DNA of 64,000 bases from Rahnella woolbedingensis. Its GTDB lineage: Bacteria > Pseudomonadota > Gammaproteobacteria > Enterobacterales > Enterobacteriaceae. The notes below the pieces were generated by a model that was given only the letters and a program-made list of their open reading frames with translations, was not told where the DNA came from and did not search any database. The position numbers were made by a program, and so were the translations under genes. The DNA lies in NCBI RefSeq assembly GCF_003602095.1, contig NZ_RAHH01000009.1:1-64000 (forward strand), in the 5' to 3' direction. Every line of letters begins with the position of its first letter. Positions within the stretch are counted from its first letter, which is position 1. Below, piece by piece: positions 43,167-54,884 of the stretch.

Positions 43167-44234
43167 TCATTTTTTGCTGGCGGCAACCACTTCTGCGGCG
43201 ACACGCTCTGTCGCATCAGGAATAGCGGCCCCACGCGCGGCCTTTGCCATTTCCATCAGATGGGTTCTGTCCCATCCGGCCATCAGATCAGCGACGGCTG
43301 CGGCACTAAAATCCTTCTGCTCAATAATCTTTGCAGCACCCGCTTTTTCCAGCGGCAATGCGTTCCAGTACTGCTGGCGGTCTTTATGCTGGAAGGGCAC
43401 AAAAATGGCCGGCAAACCTGCGGCAGCAATTTCACTGACCGTTAACGCGCCGGAGCGACAAACCACCACATCCGCCCAGGCATAAGCTGCTGCCATGTCA
43501 TCAATAAATTCGGTGACCTTGTGCTGAGTCTGACCGGCTTTTTCGTAAGCCTGATTCACTGACTCCAGCGCACCTTTACCGACCTGATGCCACAGCGTGA
43601 TTTTATCGCCCATCAGTGCCGCCACTTCCGGCATGCTCTGATTAAGTACCCGTGCGCCCTGACTGCCACCGATCACTAAGACTCTGATCGGGCCTTCACG
43701 TCCGGCTAAGCGCGTTTCTGGCAACTCCAGCGCCAGCACATCGGTGCGCACCGGATTTCCCACCACATCCGCTTTCAAAAAAGCACCGGGGAACGCCTGC
43801 AATACTTTGGTAGCAATGTGCGACAGACCTTTGTTAGTCATGCCCGCAATGCCATTTTGTTCGTGCAACACCACCGGAATACCCAGTGACCATGCCGCCA
43901 GACCGCCCGGGCCGGAAACGTATCCGCCCATGCCCAACACCACATCGGGCTGAAAGCGTTTCATGATGGCCTTCGCCTGACGCCACGCATGATATATGCG
44001 AATCGGGGCGGTGAGTTGCGCTTTCAGACCTTTCCCACGTAATCCTGAGATTTTAATGAAATCAATGTCGATGCCATGTTTAGGCACAAGATCCGCTTCC
44101 ATCCGGTCTGCTGTACCCAGCCAGCGAACTTCCCAACCTTGCGCGATAAGGTGATGCGCCACAGCCAGCCCTGGGAACACATGCCCGCCGGTACCGCCAG
44201 CCATCACCATTAAACGCCGGGTATTGCCACTCAT
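43167..44234 (-). CDS. murG: UDP-N-acetylglucosamine:lipid I transferase MurG
   Basis: Peripheral membrane GT28 glycosyltransferase that converts lipid I to lipid II. The 355-residue product has the N-terminal [14 protein letters not shown] loop, the [12 protein letters not shown] loop and the UDP-GlcNAc-binding [24 protein letters not shown] segment. Its start overlaps the ftsW stop by 4 nt. Confidence 0.97.
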   Translation of the reverse strand: MSGNTRRLMVMAGGTGGHVFPGLAVAHHLIAQGWEVRWLGTADRMEADLVPKHGIDIDFIKISGLRGKGLKAQLTAPIRIYHAWRQAKAIMKRFQPDVVLGMGGYVSGPGGLAAWSLGIPVVLHEQNGIAGMTNKGLSHIATKVLQAFPGAFLKADVVGNPVRTDVLALELPETRLAGREGPIRVLVIGGSQGARVLNQSMPEVAALMGDKITLWHQVGKGALESVNQAYEKAGQTQHKVTEFIDDMAAAYAWADVVVCRSGALTVSEIAAAGLPAIFVPFQHKDRQQYWNALPLEKAGAAKIIEQKDFSAAAVADLMAGWDRTHLMEMAKAARGAAIPDATERVAAEVVAASKK

Positions 44235-45439
44235 CGGGCACTCCTTACAAACGCCTGGGCTTTTGCCAGCCGCGTTTCAAAATCCACTCGCAGCAATAAC
44301 ACGATTGCCGTCGACATAATGATCAGGCTCGAACCACCGTAACTGATCAGCGGCAGCGTCAGACCTTTGGTCGGCAACATCCCCGCCGCAGCCCCGACAT
44401 TGACCAGCGCCTGGAAGCTAAACCACACGCCAATTGAGCAGGCCAAAAATCCGGAAAAACGCTGATCAATCTCAAGCGCACGACGTCCGATGGACATCGC
44501 GCGAAAAGCGACGAAGAATACCATCAACAGGGCCAAAACCACACCGAAATACCCCAGCTCCTCACCCAGAATGGAGAAGATAAAGTCGGTATGCGCTTCC
44601 GGTAAATACTCCAGTTTCTGTACTGAATTTCCTAAGCCCTGCCCCCAGAATTCACCACGGCCAAATGCCATCAGCGACTGGGTTAACTGGTAGCCGCTGC
44701 CAAACGGATCGGCCCACGGGTTCCAGAACGAAGTCACACGGCGCATACGGTACGGTTCGGCAAGAACCAGCAGCACAACCGCAAACGCACCGGAACCGAT
44801 GATGGCCAGGAACTGCCACATTTTCGCCCCCGCCAGGAATAACATCGCCAGCGTGGTAATAAACAGTACAACGACGGTGCCCAGGTCAGGCTGAGCCAGC
44901 AGTAAAACGGCCAGCACGACCATCACGCCCATCGGCTTGCAAAAGCCCCAGAAGTTGCTGCGCACTTCATCCACCTTGCGCACCAGATAACTGGCGAGAT
45001 AGCAAAACAGCGAAAGCTTTGAGAATTCAGCAGGCTGAATACGCAACGGCCCGAGTGAAATCCAGCGCGAGGCCCCGTTGACCGAACTGCCGACCACCAG
45101 AACCACCAGCAGCATCACCACCGAAAGCAGCAGCAGAACATTGCTGTACTTCTGCCAGACTGCCATCGGCACCCGAAGCGTCACCAGCGATAAACCAAAA
45201 GCCAGACCGAGATAAATGGCGTCACGTTTAGCAAACAAAAACGGATCGTCTGCCAGACGCTGACCGATAGGCATGGAGGCCGACGTCACCATCACAAAAC
45301 CCACGATCGCCAGACCAAAGGTCAGCCACAATAAAGTCCGGTCGTACAGCACCAGCGTGACGGAGTCGTTTTCCTTTACCCCCATCACCCAGTCATTAAA
45401 TTTTCCGACGAGGCTCAGCCCCGGAATACGCAACCGCAT
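44231..45439 (-). CDS. ftsW: SEDS peptidoglycan polymerase FtsW
   Basis: Polytopic membrane glycosyltransferase of the septum, partner of FtsI. The 402-residue product has about ten membrane segments and the SEDS landmarks [21 protein letters not shown] and the [16 protein letters not shown] loop that follows. E. coli FtsW is 414 residues; the difference is in the N-terminal tail. It shares one base with the murD stop codon. Confidence 0.96.
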   Translation of the reverse strand: MRLRIPGLSLVGKFNDWVMGVKENDSVTLVLYDRTLLWLTFGLAIVGFVMVTSASMPIGQRLADDPFLFAKRDAIYLGLAFGLSLVTLRVPMAVWQKYSNVLLLLSVVMLLVVLVVGSSVNGASRWISLGPLRIQPAEFSKLSLFCYLASYLVRKVDEVRSNFWGFCKPMGVMVVLAVLLLAQPDLGTVVVLFITTLAMLFLAGAKMWQFLAIIGSGAFAVVLLVLAEPYRMRRVTSFWNPWADPFGSGYQLTQSLMAFGRGEFWGQGLGNSVQKLEYLPEAHTDFIFSILGEELGYFGVVLALLMVFFVAFRAMSIGRRALEIDQRFSGFLACSIGVWFSFQALVNVGAAAGMLPTKGLTLPLISYGGSSLIIMSTAIVLLLRVDFETRLAKAQAFVRSAR

Positions 45440-46755
45440 CAGCCCAGCTCCTTCGCCAGCGCGGTAAAGACATCACCACGTTGTTCAAAACTGCGGAACT
45501 GATCCAGACTCGCACATGCCGGAGATAACAGAACCATGTCGCCGGAAGCCACATGCTTACTGATTTCACACATCGCCTGTTCCATCGTTTCAAACAGTGA
45601 GGAAACATCAGGACGCAGCTGTGCAAGTTCGGCACCATCACGGCCAAAGCAATAAATACGCAGATTATCGCCCTGCAGATAACGCGTCAGTGGCGCGAAA
45701 TCGGCAGATTTACCGTCGCCACCCAGCAAGAGATGCAGCGTTCCATCAACCTGTAGCCCGTTCAGCGCCGCTTCGGTGCTGCCCACGTTGGTGGCTTTGG
45801 AATCATTAATCCAGCGCACGCCGTTATGATGCCAGGCTATCTGGAAACGGTGAGCCAGACCGGTAAAGGTGGTCAGCGCTTTCAGGCTGGACGCATGAGG
45901 AATACCCACCGCATCCGCCAGCGCCAGAGCCGCCAGCGCATTGGTGTAGTTGTGGCGGCCAGTCAGCGGCATTTCACTGGTGTTCAGGACTTTTTCGCCA
46001 TGAACACGCAGCCAGATATCATCCTGCTGACGGGTCAGATGGTAATCACCCACATCGACACCAAAGCTCACACAACGTTTATCTGCGCCACGCACCGGCA
46101 TAGTCAGCGCATCGTCTGCGTTAACGACACAAAGCGCAGCGTTCTCATACACTTTCAGTTTTGCCGCACGGTATTGCTGCAAACCAAACGGATAGCGATC
46201 CATATGATCTTCCGTCACGTTCAGAATGGTCGCCGCCGCCGCGTGAAGGCTATATGTGGTTTCAAGCTGGAAGCTGGAAAGCTCAAGCACAAACAGACTG
46301 TATTCGTGGCCCAGCATGCTCAGCACCGGCAGGCCGATATTGCCGCCTACACCAACACGCCAGCCCGCCGCTTTCGCCATTTCGCCCACCAGCATGGTGA
46401 CAGTGCTCTTACCGTTAGAACCGGTGATAGCGACAACTGGCGTTTGCGTTTCACGGCAAAACAGCTCGATATCACCGACAATTTCCACACCAGCCTCAGC
46501 AGCCGCGCTCAGTGCCGGTGTCGCCAGCGCAACGCCCGGACTGGAAACGATTAAATCGGCATCCAGCAGCCAGTCTTCGTTGAGCGAACCCAGGTGACGC
46601 TCAATGTTATCCGCCAGTTTATCGAGTCCTGGCGGGCTGACGCGGGTATCAATGACACGCGGCATCACGCCCCGTGCAACAAAGAAATCAACACAAGACA
46701 GGCCGGTCAGACCCAGCCCGATGATGACCACTTTTTTACCCTGATAGTCAGCCAT
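45439..46755 (-). CDS. murD: UDP-N-acetylmuramoyl-L-alanine--D-glutamate ligase
   Basis: Adds D-glutamate to UDP-MurNAc-L-Ala. The 438-residue product has the N-terminal [13 protein letters not shown] nucleotide fold, P-loop [11 protein letters not shown], the [10 protein letters not shown] and DHMDRY segments and the C-terminal [15 protein letters not shown]. It lies 2 nt after mraY. Confidence 0.97.
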   Translation of the reverse strand: MADYQGKKVVIIGLGLTGLSCVDFFVARGVMPRVIDTRVSPPGLDKLADNIERHLGSLNEDWLLDADLIVSSPGVALATPALSAAAEAGVEIVGDIELFCRETQTPVVAITGSNGKSTVTMLVGEMAKAAGWRVGVGGNIGLPVLSMLGHEYSLFVLELSSFQLETTYSLHAAAATILNVTEDHMDRYPFGLQQYRAAKLKVYENAALCVVNADDALTMPVRGADKRCVSFGVDVGDYHLTRQQDDIWLRVHGEKVLNTSEMPLTGRHNYTNALAALALADAVGIPHASSLKALTTFTGLAHRFQIAWHHNGVRWINDSKATNVGSTEAALNGLQVDGTLHLLLGGDGKSADFAPLTRYLQGDNLRIYCFGRDGAELAQLRPDVSSLFETMEQAMCEISKHVASGDMVLLSPACASLDQFRSFEQRGDVFTALAKELG

Positions 46756-46757
46756 AA

Positions 46758-47840
46758 TTACCGTACCTTCAGAGTCGCCAGGCCAATCAGCACCAGCATC
46801 AGCGAAATAATCCAGAAGCGCACGATGACGCGCGGTTCCGGCCAGCCTTTAAGTTCGTAGTGATGATGGATAGGCGCCATACGGAAAATGCGCTGCCCAC
46901 GTAACTTAAAGGACCCAACCTGCAGGATGACCGACAGTGTTTCGACCACGAACACACCGCCCATAATCACCAGTAAGAATTCCTGACGCAGCAGCACGGC
47001 GATAGTACCCAGCGCACCGCCCAGAGCCAGAGAGCCGACGTCGCCCATGAAGACTTGTGCCGGATAGGTGTTAAACCACAGGAACCCAAGCCCTGCGCCG
47101 ACAATCGCCGTACACACGATAACCAGTTCCCCCGCATGACGCAGATAAGGGATGTGCAAATAGCTGGCGAAATTCATATTACCGGTCGCCCATGCCACCA
47201 GCGCAAAGCCTGCTGCGACGAAGACCGTTGGCATGATCGCCAAACCGTCCAGACCATCGGTCAGGTTGACGGCGTTACTGGTTCCCACGATAACGAAGTA
47301 GCTCAGCAGGATGTACATCAGACCGAGCTGCGGCATGATGTCTTTAAAGAAAGGCACCACCAGCTCAGTCGCCGGCGTGTCTTTACCAATGGCGTACATG
47401 GTGAAAGCTGCGGCCAGCGCGATAACTGACTGCCAGAAGTATTTCCAGCGGGCAATCAGGCCCTTGGTGTCTTTACGGACCACTTTGCGGTAGTCATCGA
47501 TAAAGCCCACGATGCCGTAGCCAATCAGAACAAACAGCACGCACCACACGTACGGGTTGGACGGATACGCCCACATCAGTACCGAAATGGTGATGGACGC
47601 CAGAATCATCAGGCCGCCCATCGTTGGCGTACCGCGTTTACTGAAATGTGATTCCGGGCCGTCGTTACGGACAACCTGACCGAAAGACATTTTTTGCAGA
47701 CGGGCAATCATGCGAGGCCCGATCCACAGCGACAGGAACAAAGCGGTCAGCAGGCTGACAATGGCGCGAAACGTCAGATAGGAAAAGACGTTGAAGCCGG
47801 AATAATATTTGACCAAGTGTTCGGCCAGCCAAACTAACAT
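46758..47840 (-). CDS. mraY: Phospho-N-acetylmuramoyl-pentapeptide transferase MraY
   Basis: Inner-membrane enzyme that moves phospho-MurNAc-pentapeptide to undecaprenyl phosphate, giving lipid I. The 360-residue product has ten predicted membrane helices and the catalytic [16 protein letters not shown] and [14 protein letters not shown] motifs. Its start overlaps the murF stop by 7 nt. Confidence 0.97.
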   Translation of the reverse strand: MLVWLAEHLVKYYSGFNVFSYLTFRAIVSLLTALFLSLWIGPRMIARLQKMSFGQVVRNDGPESHFSKRGTPTMGGLMILASITISVLMWAYPSNPYVWCVLFVLIGYGIVGFIDDYRKVVRKDTKGLIARWKYFWQSVIALAAAFTMYAIGKDTPATELVVPFFKDIMPQLGLMYILLSYFVIVGTSNAVNLTDGLDGLAIMPTVFVAAGFALVAWATGNMNFASYLHIPYLRHAGELVIVCTAIVGAGLGFLWFNTYPAQVFMGDVGSLALGGALGTIAVLLRQEFLLVIMGGVFVVETLSVILQVGSFKLRGQRIFRMAPIHHHYELKGWPEPRVIVRFWIISLMLVLIGLATLKVR

Positions 47841-49195
47841 GTTGCATTCTCCTGTAACGCGCGTACTACCTGCTCCATTGCGGCACTACGTGAACCTTTA
47901 ATCAAAACGGTAATTACCGCGTGTTCAGACAGTAAGCTCGTTAAACGGGCCGTCAGGGCTGCCTTATCCTCTAAATGCTCACCACATCCGCTGACATCAC
48001 TGATGATGCGGCTGTCATGGCCAATACTGAATACTTTGTCGATACCTGCGTCGCGGATGGCTTCGCCAACCTGACGGTGACAGCTTGCGCTTTCTGCACC
48101 GAGCTCCGCCATATCACCCACCGCCATCACGCGGTAGCCCGGCATTTCTGCCAGCACCTGTGCAGCGGCTGTCATGGAACCGACGTTGGCGTTGTAGCTG
48201 TCATCAAGCAGGGTTTTGCCTTCGCAAAGTGCTATCGGGAATAAACGCCCCTTCACAGATTGCAGGGTCGACAGACCGGCACGCACGTTCTGCGCCGATG
48301 CACCGACAGACATTGCCAGTGCAGCCGCAGCCAGTGCGTTAGCGATGTTGTGACGCCCCGGAACCGGCAGCGAAACGTCAATGCTGCCCAGAGGAGAATG
48401 CAGGGTGAACGCGGTATTCAGCGGGCTGATTTTGACGTCAGTCGCACTGAAGTCGATGCCTTCACCGAAAGCCGGGGAGAAACGCCAGACCCTTTTACCG
48501 CTGAGCTTGTGCTGCCAGTTCGCCCAGTCGTTATTATCTGCGTTGATCACAGCAATGCCGTTATCCGGCAGACCATCAAAAATTTCGCCTTTCGCACGAG
48601 CCACGCCAGCCAGAGAACCAAAGCCTTCCAGATGCGCGGCTGACAGGTTATTCACCAGTGCCGTTTCAGGTTGTGCCAGCTCAGTGGTATAGGCGATTTC
48701 ACCAAGATGATTCGCGCCCATTTCGATGACGGCAAAATCATGTTCTGCGGTCAGGCGCAGCAAGGTGAGCGGAACGCCGATGTCGTTATTAAAATTGCCT
48801 GCGGTGTAAAGCACGTTGCCACACTCACGCAAAATTGCCGCCGTCATCTCTTTCACAGACGTCTTGCCGGAAGAACCGGTCAGGCCCACTACGCGCGCAG
48901 GAACCTGCTGGCGCACCCAGCCACCCAGTTGCCCGAGAGCGATGCGGGTGTCAGCCACCACTAATTGCGGAACGTCTACCGGTAAGCGCTTACTCACCAG
49001 CAAAGCCCCTGCTCCGGCTTTTACAGCATCAGCCGCAAAATCGTGAGCATCGAATTTCTCGCCTTTCAGCGCGATAAACAAACAGCCTTCGGTGACCTGA
49101 CGGGTATCCGTGGTCACGCTGTCGATTTGGGTGTCTGTGCCGGTGAGCTCAGCGTTGAGCGCATCCGCCAGAGTTTGCAGGGAAACGCGGATCAT
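47834..49195 (-). CDS. murF: UDP-N-acetylmuramoyl-tripeptide--D-alanyl-D-alanine ligase
   Basis: Adds the D-Ala-D-Ala made by DdlB to complete the UDP-MurNAc pentapeptide. The 453-residue product has P-loop [11 protein letters not shown], the [10 protein letters not shown] segment and [12 protein letters not shown]. It overlaps murE by 4 nt and mraY by 7 nt. Confidence 0.97.
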   Translation of the reverse strand: MIRVSLQTLADALNAELTGTDTQIDSVTTDTRQVTEGCLFIALKGEKFDAHDFAADAVKAGAGALLVSKRLPVDVPQLVVADTRIALGQLGGWVRQQVPARVVGLTGSSGKTSVKEMTAAILRECGNVLYTAGNFNNDIGVPLTLLRLTAEHDFAVIEMGANHLGEIAYTTELAQPETALVNNLSAAHLEGFGSLAGVARAKGEIFDGLPDNGIAVINADNNDWANWQHKLSGKRVWRFSPAFGEGIDFSATDVKISPLNTAFTLHSPLGSIDVSLPVPGRHNIANALAAAALAMSVGASAQNVRAGLSTLQSVKGRLFPIALCEGKTLLDDSYNANVGSMTAAAQVLAEMPGYRVMAVGDMAELGAESASCHRQVGEAIRDAGIDKVFSIGHDSRIISDVSGCGEHLEDKAALTARLTSLLSEHAVITVLIKGSRSAAMEQVVRALQENATC

Positions 49196-50679
49196 GCGAT
49201 CACCCCCAGCAAACGGGCGACTGTCACGCGGTCTGAATAATCCAGACGCTGATTACCGACCAGCTGATAATCTTCATGCCCTTTACCGGCAATCAGCACC
49301 ACGTCTTCTTCTTTGGCCTGCATAATCGCGCTGGTGACAGCTTCTGCACGACCATGAATTTCCTGTGCGCGTCCGGCATCCAGCAGACCGGCCAGAATAT
49401 CCGCGACGATAGCGCGAGGCTCTTCGCTGCGCGGATTGTCATCAGTGACGATCACACGGTCGGCAAATTGCTCAGCAATACCGCCCATCAGCGGACGTTT
49501 ACCTTTATCGCGATCACCGCCGCAACCAAACACACACCACAGCGTGCCACGGCAATGCAGACGGGCTGCCGCCAGCGCTTTTTCCAGCGCGTCTGGCGTA
49601 TGGGCATAATCAACCACCGCGGTAGGTTTACCCGGTGCATTGAAGACTTCCATGCGACCGCAAACCGGTTGCAGCTGAGAAGCCGTTGCCAGTAATTGCG
49701 CCAGCGGATAATCCAGGGAAAGCAGCGTTGCCAGCGCAACCAGCAAATTGCTGACGTTGAAAGCGCCCATCAGGCGGCTGTCGAACTTACCTTCGCCCCA
49801 GCTTGAATCGATATTTACGGTGGCGCCGTTATCGTGATAATTCACGCTACGCGCCACCAGCCAGCGGCCTTTCCAGCCTGCCGGGATCTTGTCTTCCATA
49901 CTGACGGCCACGGCATCAGGCGTTTTCGCTAACCAGCGCGCCCCGACGTCGTCGTCAGCATTAATGATTTTTTGGCCGACCTGATGCGAGGAGAAAAGCT
50001 GCCATTTGGCCTCTTCGTAACTCTGCATATCACCGTGATAATCAAGATGATCACGGCTCAGGTTGGTGAATGCCGCAGCGGCAAACGGTAATGCGGCGAC
50101 ACGGTGCTGAACCAGCCCGTGGGAAGAAACTTCCATCGCGGCAAAAGTTGCGCCCTGTTTCACCAGGTCAGCCAGAATGTGCTGAACCTGCACGGCTGAA
50201 CCGGTAGTGTTTTCCGCCGGTATCACGTTATCCAGCAAACCGTTACCCACGGTGCCCATCACTGCGCTGGTTTCGCCCAGTAACTGGCTCCACTGCGCCA
50301 GCAGCTGTGTGGTAGTGGTTTTGCCATTGGTGCCTGTTACGCCCACCAGACGTAATGCTTTGCCCGGCTGCTGGTAAAAACGTCCCGCCAGTTCTGACAG
50401 CAGAGCATTGAGATCTTCGAGATAAATGACCGGTACACCATGCATCTGGCAGACCGTTCCGTGCTCTTGTTCACCCTTTGCCTCGGCCACGACGGCAGCG
50501 ACGCCCTGGGCAATTGCCTGGGGAATAAAACGACGCCCGTCACTGGTATGGCCTGAAACCGCGACAAACAGATCGCCGGCAGCCGCAACGCGACTGTCCA
50601 GAATCATGTCTTTTAGCGCTACCGCCGGGGCATCACTCACCCAGGGCGCTAAGATGTCGCGCAAATTACGATCTGCCAC
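49192..50679 (-). CDS. murE: UDP-N-acetylmuramoyl-L-alanyl-D-glutamate--2,6-diaminopimelate ligase
   Basis: Adds meso-diaminopimelate as the third residue of the stem peptide. The 495-residue product has P-loop [11 protein letters not shown] and the DNPRSEEP motif that marks meso-DAP rather than lysine specificity. The start overlaps the ftsI end by 14 nt, as is usual in this cluster. Confidence 0.97.
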   Translation of the reverse strand: MADRNLRDILAPWVSDAPAVALKDMILDSRVAAAGDLFVAVSGHTSDGRRFIPQAIAQGVAAVVAEAKGEQEHGTVCQMHGVPVIYLEDLNALLSELAGRFYQQPGKALRLVGVTGTNGKTTTTQLLAQWSQLLGETSAVMGTVGNGLLDNVIPAENTTGSAVQVQHILADLVKQGATFAAMEVSSHGLVQHRVAALPFAAAAFTNLSRDHLDYHGDMQSYEEAKWQLFSSHQVGQKIINADDDVGARWLAKTPDAVAVSMEDKIPAGWKGRWLVARSVNYHDNGATVNIDSSWGEGKFDSRLMGAFNVSNLLVALATLLSLDYPLAQLLATASQLQPVCGRMEVFNAPGKPTAVVDYAHTPDALEKALAAARLHCRGTLWCVFGCGGDRDKGKRPLMGGIAEQFADRVIVTDDNPRSEEPRAIVADILAGLLDAGRAQEIHGRAEAVTSAIMQAKEEDVVLIAGKGHEDYQLVGNQRLDYSDRVTVARLLGVIA

Positions 50680-52429
50680 CTGAAGCCTCTTTTTGATTAT
50701 TCACTATGTCTGCGTTTTCATCGGCAGTCAGCGCATCCGGTTCGACGTTCATGGTGCGCAACACGCCGCCCATAATGGCGCCAAACACCGGTGCGGAAAC
50801 GGCCCCACCGTAATATTTCCCTGCTTGCGGATCGTTAATAACCACTACAAGCGCAAATCTTGGATTGCTTGCTGGCGCAACGCCGGCGGTATAGGCAATG
50901 TATTTGTTGACGTATTTACCGTCGGGACCGACTTTCTTCGCGGTACCGGTTTTAATCGCGATGCGGTAACCCTTGATCGCAGCTTTCACGCCGCCGCCGC
51001 CAGGCAGTGCCACGCTTTCCATCATGTGTACGACGGTGCGCACCAGCGGTTCAGGGAAAATACGTTCGCCGGAGACCGGCGGATCAACTTTCGTGATCGA
51101 CAATGGGCGATAAATGCCCATGCTGCCGATCGTTGCGTAGACTCGCGCTAGCTGGAGAGGTGTCACCATTAGCCCGTAGCCGAAAGAGAAGGTGGCCCTC
51201 TCTATGTCAGACCACCGTTGTTTTTTAGGGTATATGCCACTGCTTTCTCCAACCAGCCCCAAATTGGTCGGTTTTCCCAATCCGAATCGCGAGTAAGTAT
51301 CTACCAGCTCAGCGGATGGCATCGATAACGCCAGTCGTGAAACACCGACGTTACTCGACTTCTGCAAGATGCCCGTCACGGATAGCTCCGCATAACGCGC
51401 AACATCTTTAATCTCATGACCATTAATCCGGTACGGCAGGGTGTTCAGCACGCTGTTTTCACGCACCACGCCGTTTTTCAGTGCCGTCATCACCACCATC
51501 GGTTTCACTGTAGAACCCGGTTCAAAAATGTCGGTGATCGCACGGTTACGCATCACATCTTTCGGCGTATCCGGCATGTTGTTTGGGTTGTAAGAAGGGC
51601 TATTGGCCATCGCCAGCACTTCACCGGTCTGAACATCCACCAGCACGGCGGTACCTGATTCAGCTTTGTTAAACGCCACCGCATTATTGAGTTCGCGGTA
51701 AACCAGCGCCTGCAAACGCTCGTCGATGCTCAGCGCCAGATTGTGCGCAGCCTGACTGTCGACGGTTGAAATATCTTCGATGACGCGACCGAAGCGGTCT
51801 TTACGAATGGTACGTTCGCCCGGTTTACCGGTCAGCCAGCGGTCAAAACTCTTCTCAACGCCTTCAATACCTTCGCCGTCGATGTTGGTCACGCCGATAA
51901 CATGCGACGTCACCTGTCCGGCCGGATAGTAGCGGCGCGATTCCTGACGCAGGGAAATCCCCGGAAGTTTGAGCTTATGGACATATTCGCCAACGGCAGG
52001 GTTAACCTGACGGGCAAGATAAACGAAGCGTCCGTTGGGATTGGCGTTGATGCGGGCGGAAAGCTGGGGAAGCGGCATGTTCAGCGCATCAGCCAGCGCT
52101 TTCCATTTGGTATCGACGGTGATACCGCCGCGATCGTTAATTTCTTTCGGGTCTGCCCAGATAGCATTGACCGGCACGCTGACCGCCAGAGGGCGGCCGG
52201 AACGGTCGGTTATCATGCCACGTGAGGTCGGAATGGTTTGCACGCGCAGGGAACGCAGGTCCCCTTCTCTGACCAGTTTGTCTGGATTAATCACCTGCAG
52301 ATAGGCCACACGCAACATCAGGCCAACCAATGCCAGCAGGATGCAGGCGCACAACAACGCAAAACGCCAGCTGATAAAGCTGGCTTGATCTTCTGGACGC
52401 TTTAACTTCGCGGTGCGTGTTGCTTTCAT
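50666..52429 (-). CDS. ftsI: Septal peptidoglycan transpeptidase FtsI (PBP3)
   Basis: Class B penicillin-binding protein for septal crosslinking and the target of aztreonam-type beta-lactams. The 587-residue product has an N-terminal membrane helix (about 22-45), a pedestal domain and the transpeptidase motifs S306TVK, S358SN and K493TGT. A C-terminal extension beyond the catalytic domain (ending EASGGRS) is cleaved in E. coli. ftsL ends 27 nt upstream. Confidence 0.97.
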   Translation of the reverse strand: MKATRTAKLKRPEDQASFISWRFALLCACILLALVGLMLRVAYLQVINPDKLVREGDLRSLRVQTIPTSRGMITDRSGRPLAVSVPVNAIWADPKEINDRGGITVDTKWKALADALNMPLPQLSARINANPNGRFVYLARQVNPAVGEYVHKLKLPGISLRQESRRYYPAGQVTSHVIGVTNIDGEGIEGVEKSFDRWLTGKPGERTIRKDRFGRVIEDISTVDSQAAHNLALSIDERLQALVYRELNNAVAFNKAESGTAVLVDVQTGEVLAMANSPSYNPNNMPDTPKDVMRNRAITDIFEPGSTVKPMVVMTALKNGVVRENSVLNTLPYRINGHEIKDVARYAELSVTGILQKSSNVGVSRLALSMPSAELVDTYSRFGLGKPTNLGLVGESSGIYPKKQRWSDIERATFSFGYGLMVTPLQLARVYATIGSMGIYRPLSITKVDPPVSGERIFPEPLVRTVVHMMESVALPGGGGVKAAIKGYRIAIKTGTAKKVGPDGKYVNKYIAYTAGVAPASNPRFALVVVINDPQAGKYYGGAVSAPVFGAIMGGVLRTMNVEPDALTADENADIVNNQKEASGGRS

Positions 52430-52456
52430 TAGCTGCCTGTATTCTCCGTGCGCATT

Positions 52457-52777
52457 TTAAGGCTGAACCACAATAATTTCTTGAGATGGATCAACGTGCT
52501 GCATCTGCAATTTCTCCGTTGCGATGCGTTCTACCCGGCTGTGATCGCCGAGGGCATTCTCTTCCAGGATCAGGTTGCGCCATTCGATATCCAGCGCATC
52601 CCGTTCCAGTACTAATTGTTCACGCTGAGCCGTCAGCAAGCGCGTACGGTGAGCAGTGGTAACGACTAAAACCGCACTGACCAAAACGGCGATCAGGAGA
52701 ATCAGGGGAATTTTACCGTTGCGAAGGATATCGCTGGCGATCACTCCCACTAATCCGTGGCGTTCGTTGCCTATCAC
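52457..52777 (-). CDS. ftsL: Cell division protein FtsL
   Basis: Bitopic protein of the FtsQBL complex. The 106-residue product has a short cytoplasmic tail, a membrane helix (about 24-41) and the conserved leucine-zipper coiled coil [24 protein letters not shown] through [17 protein letters not shown], identical to E. coli over long stretches. The start is GTG at 52777 (SD GAGAG), fixed because the frame has a stop just upstream. This makes the cytoplasmic tail about 15 residues shorter than in E. coli (121 residues). Overlaps the rsmH stop by 4 nt (GTGA). Confidence 0.93.
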   Translation of the reverse strand: MIGNERHGLVGVIASDILRNGKIPLILLIAVLVSAVLVVTTAHRTRLLTAQREQLVLERDALDIEWRNLILEENALGDHSRVERIATEKLQMQHVDPSQEIIVVQP

Positions 52778-53715
52778 GCTGTCGTTCTCTCAGCAAAACG
52801 CAAAACGGAACTGCGGGCGCGTGGGTTTTCCGCCACTTCAGCCTCAGTAGGCATCATTTTGCCGACGGATTTCAGTGAACGACCGCCGAGCTCAGCGATT
52901 TGCGCTTCGGTCATCGGGATACCTGCTGGCACTTGCGCGCCACGACTGTGCTGGCGAATAAAACGCTTCACAATGCGGTCTTCCAGCGAGTGGAAGCTGA
53001 TGACCGATAAACGCCCTTCAGGTGCCAGAATTTCCAGTGTGCCATCCAGCGCGCGTTCGATTTCTTCCAGCTCGCTGTTGATGTAAATACGGATAGCCTG
53101 GAAGCTGCGCGTGGCCGGGTGCTTATGCTTTTCACGAACCGGCGAGGCATTGGCGATCAGATCAGCCAGCTCTTTGGTCCGCGTCATCGGCAACTCACGG
53201 TTGCGTTCGACGATCGCGCGCGCAATGCGTTTGGAGAAACGTTCTTCACCGAACGTTTTCAACACCCAGGCAATGTCTTCGGCTTCGGCTTTCATCAGCC
53301 ATTCAGCAGCAGAATAGCCACGGGTCGGATCCATACGCATATCCAGAGGCCCGTCGCGCATGAACGAGAATCCACGTTCAGGATCGTCGAGTTGCGGAGA
53401 GGAAACGCCTAAGTCCAGTAATACGCCGTCGATCTTGCCTTCCAGACCGCGATCACGCACATAATCCGCGAGATCGGAAAAAGGTCCGTGAACAATCGAA
53501 AAACGAGGATCATCAATGGATTCTGCGGCTTTGATCGCTTGTGGATCACGGTCAATCGCCAGCAAGCGTCCGTCCGGCCCAAGCTGGGACAGAATCAGAC
53601 GTGAGTGGCCACCGCGGCCAAAAGTTCCGTCTATGTAAATGCCGTCCTGACGAATATTGAGGCCGTTAACGGCTTCATCCAGCAAAACGGAAGTGTGTTT
53701 GTAGTTTTCAACCAT
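52774..53715 (-). CDS. rsmH: 16S rRNA (cytosine1402-N4)-methyltransferase RsmH
   Basis: Methylates C1402 in the decoding centre of 16S rRNA. The 313-residue product has the SAM motif [33 protein letters not shown] and [13 protein letters not shown]. It lies 2 nt after mraZ in the dcw operon. Confidence 0.96.
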   Translation of the reverse strand: MVENYKHTSVLLDEAVNGLNIRQDGIYIDGTFGRGGHSRLILSQLGPDGRLLAIDRDPQAIKAAESIDDPRFSIVHGPFSDLADYVRDRGLEGKIDGVLLDLGVSSPQLDDPERGFSFMRDGPLDMRMDPTRGYSAAEWLMKAEAEDIAWVLKTFGEERFSKRIARAIVERNRELPMTRTKELADLIANASPVREKHKHPATRSFQAIRIYINSELEEIERALDGTLEILAPEGRLSVISFHSLEDRIVKRFIRQHSRGAQVPAGIPMTEAQIAELGGRSLKSVGKMMPTEAEVAENPRARSSVLRFAERTTA

Positions 53716-53717
53716 GC

Positions 53718-54176
53718 TTATAATGACAAGTCCTGTAATCGGTCAGAAAGCGGTTCCTGAGACGATTGTTCAGCGTCGATGTCTTCCTTAACTTGTTGAT
53801 ACCAGGTCTGTTCATCCCACAGTTCAAACTTATTGAACTGCCCAACCAGCATCACTTCTTTTGCGAGCCCGGCGTGCTGTCGCAATGTCGTTGCAATCAG
53901 CAGGCGCCCGGCGTTATCCATCTGACATTCACTGGCATGCCCGAGTAACAGGCGCTGAATACGGCGCTCTACGGGATTCATGCTCGACAGACGGGACAAT
54001 TTTTGTTCAATAACTTCCCACTCAGGGAGGGTGTAAAGGAGGAGACATGGGTGATGGAGGTCTATGGTGCAAACCATTTGACCTTGCGATTCTTCGCTCA
54101 GCAAATCCCGATAACGGGTGGGTACGGCAAGTCGCCCTTTGCTGTCGAGGTTAACTAACGTCGCGCCACGAAACAT
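53718..54176 (-). CDS. mraZ: Transcriptional regulator MraZ
   Basis: First gene of the dcw cluster; an AbrB-like ring-shaped DNA-binding protein that represses its own operon. The 152-residue product has two MraZ repeats, each with a DxxGR motif ([18 protein letters not shown] and [19 protein letters not shown]). It is preceded by its likely binding repeats and promoter. Confidence 0.96.
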   Translation of the reverse strand: MFRGATLVNLDSKGRLAVPTRYRDLLSEESQGQMVCTIDLHHPCLLLYTLPEWEVIEQKLSRLSSMNPVERRIQRLLLGHASECQMDNAGRLLIATTLRQHAGLAKEVMLVGQFNKFELWDEQTWYQQVKEDIDAEQSSQEPLSDRLQDLSL

Positions 54177-54205
54177 GCCCGATCTACCCCTCTGTGACCC
54201 TTTTC

Positions 54206-54229
54206 ACCACTTTCCCCCACAAATTCCCA
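54206..54229 (-). promoter_or_regulatory. MraZ-binding direct repeats
   Basis: On the minus strand TGGG, TGGG and TGGT recur at exact 10-bp steps (54226-54229, 54216-54219, 54206-54209), with a weaker GGTC 10 bp further on. Three TGGG repeats with 6-nt spacers are the known operator of MraZ. They lie just downstream of the -10 element, where binding would block transcription. Confidence 0.8.
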
Positions 54230-54237
54230 CAGAAAAG

Positions 54238-54267
54238 AGTTTACGGATGGTTTTAAAACCTTGTCAA
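54238..54267 (-). promoter_or_regulatory. Promoter of the dcw cluster (Pmra)
   Basis: On the minus strand TTGACA (54262-54267, perfect -35), 18-nt spacer, TAAACT (54238-54243, -10). The spacer contains the palindrome GGTTTTAAAACC. Predicted start is near 54231, directly ahead of the MraZ repeats. Confidence 0.75.
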
Positions 54268-54884
54268 GCCAGAGCAGAGGCGGTTTGGCAATATTTACGC
54301 AGGCACACGAAAATGCAGCGCAATGGTGGGAGGTGTTTTAGAGGCGGAATAGAAAATAACGTCATGATTAGTTGAAGAAATTTCGGAGGGTTAATAATTT
54401 CGTTTAAAAAAAAGCCAAACTGAACATTATTTAACTATTTATATTCTTCTGCTATCTAACTCTCATTTCTTAACCTTTTAGCCCTAAGAAAAATCGTCTT
54501 TACTTTTTTTCAGGCTATCACTGCTAAATCATCATCATTTTTAATGCCAACCCGCATGACACAGGCGTTTTAAGGATTGTTAAAAACCATAAGAACAGAG
54601 GCAAACACTGATCCCAGGAAATTAAGCGGGGAATTCTACAGCACTTTTGCAGGCAACATTAACGTATTTTAGAAATTGATTGGCAGGTTTATATCAGCAA
54701 AAGAAAGGCGAAAATATTTGTTAATAATTCAGCAGGCTGAGAATGCTCCTAAATTAACCGCGGAACTTATATGGGATTCTTCACATGCGATTAACAGAAC
54801 TGGCAAGAACCATTATTCGTTCATGATAAACGCGCTGCTGCGAAGGGGAGCGACGGGCAATCAGGATGAATACCCGTCAGGGAT

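Larger units (their letters stand above)
54177..54884. other. mraZ promoter region and long cra-mraZ intergenic stretch
   Basis: A 708-nt non-coding interval. Its left end carries the MraZ repeats and the mra promoter (54206-54267). The rest (54268-54884) is AT-rich and holds no ORF with a credible start. Near cra there is a 6-bp stem GACGGG/CCCGTC (54851-54877) without a T-tract. A non-coding RNA or further promoters are possible but nothing in the sequence proves it. Confidence 0.5.
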
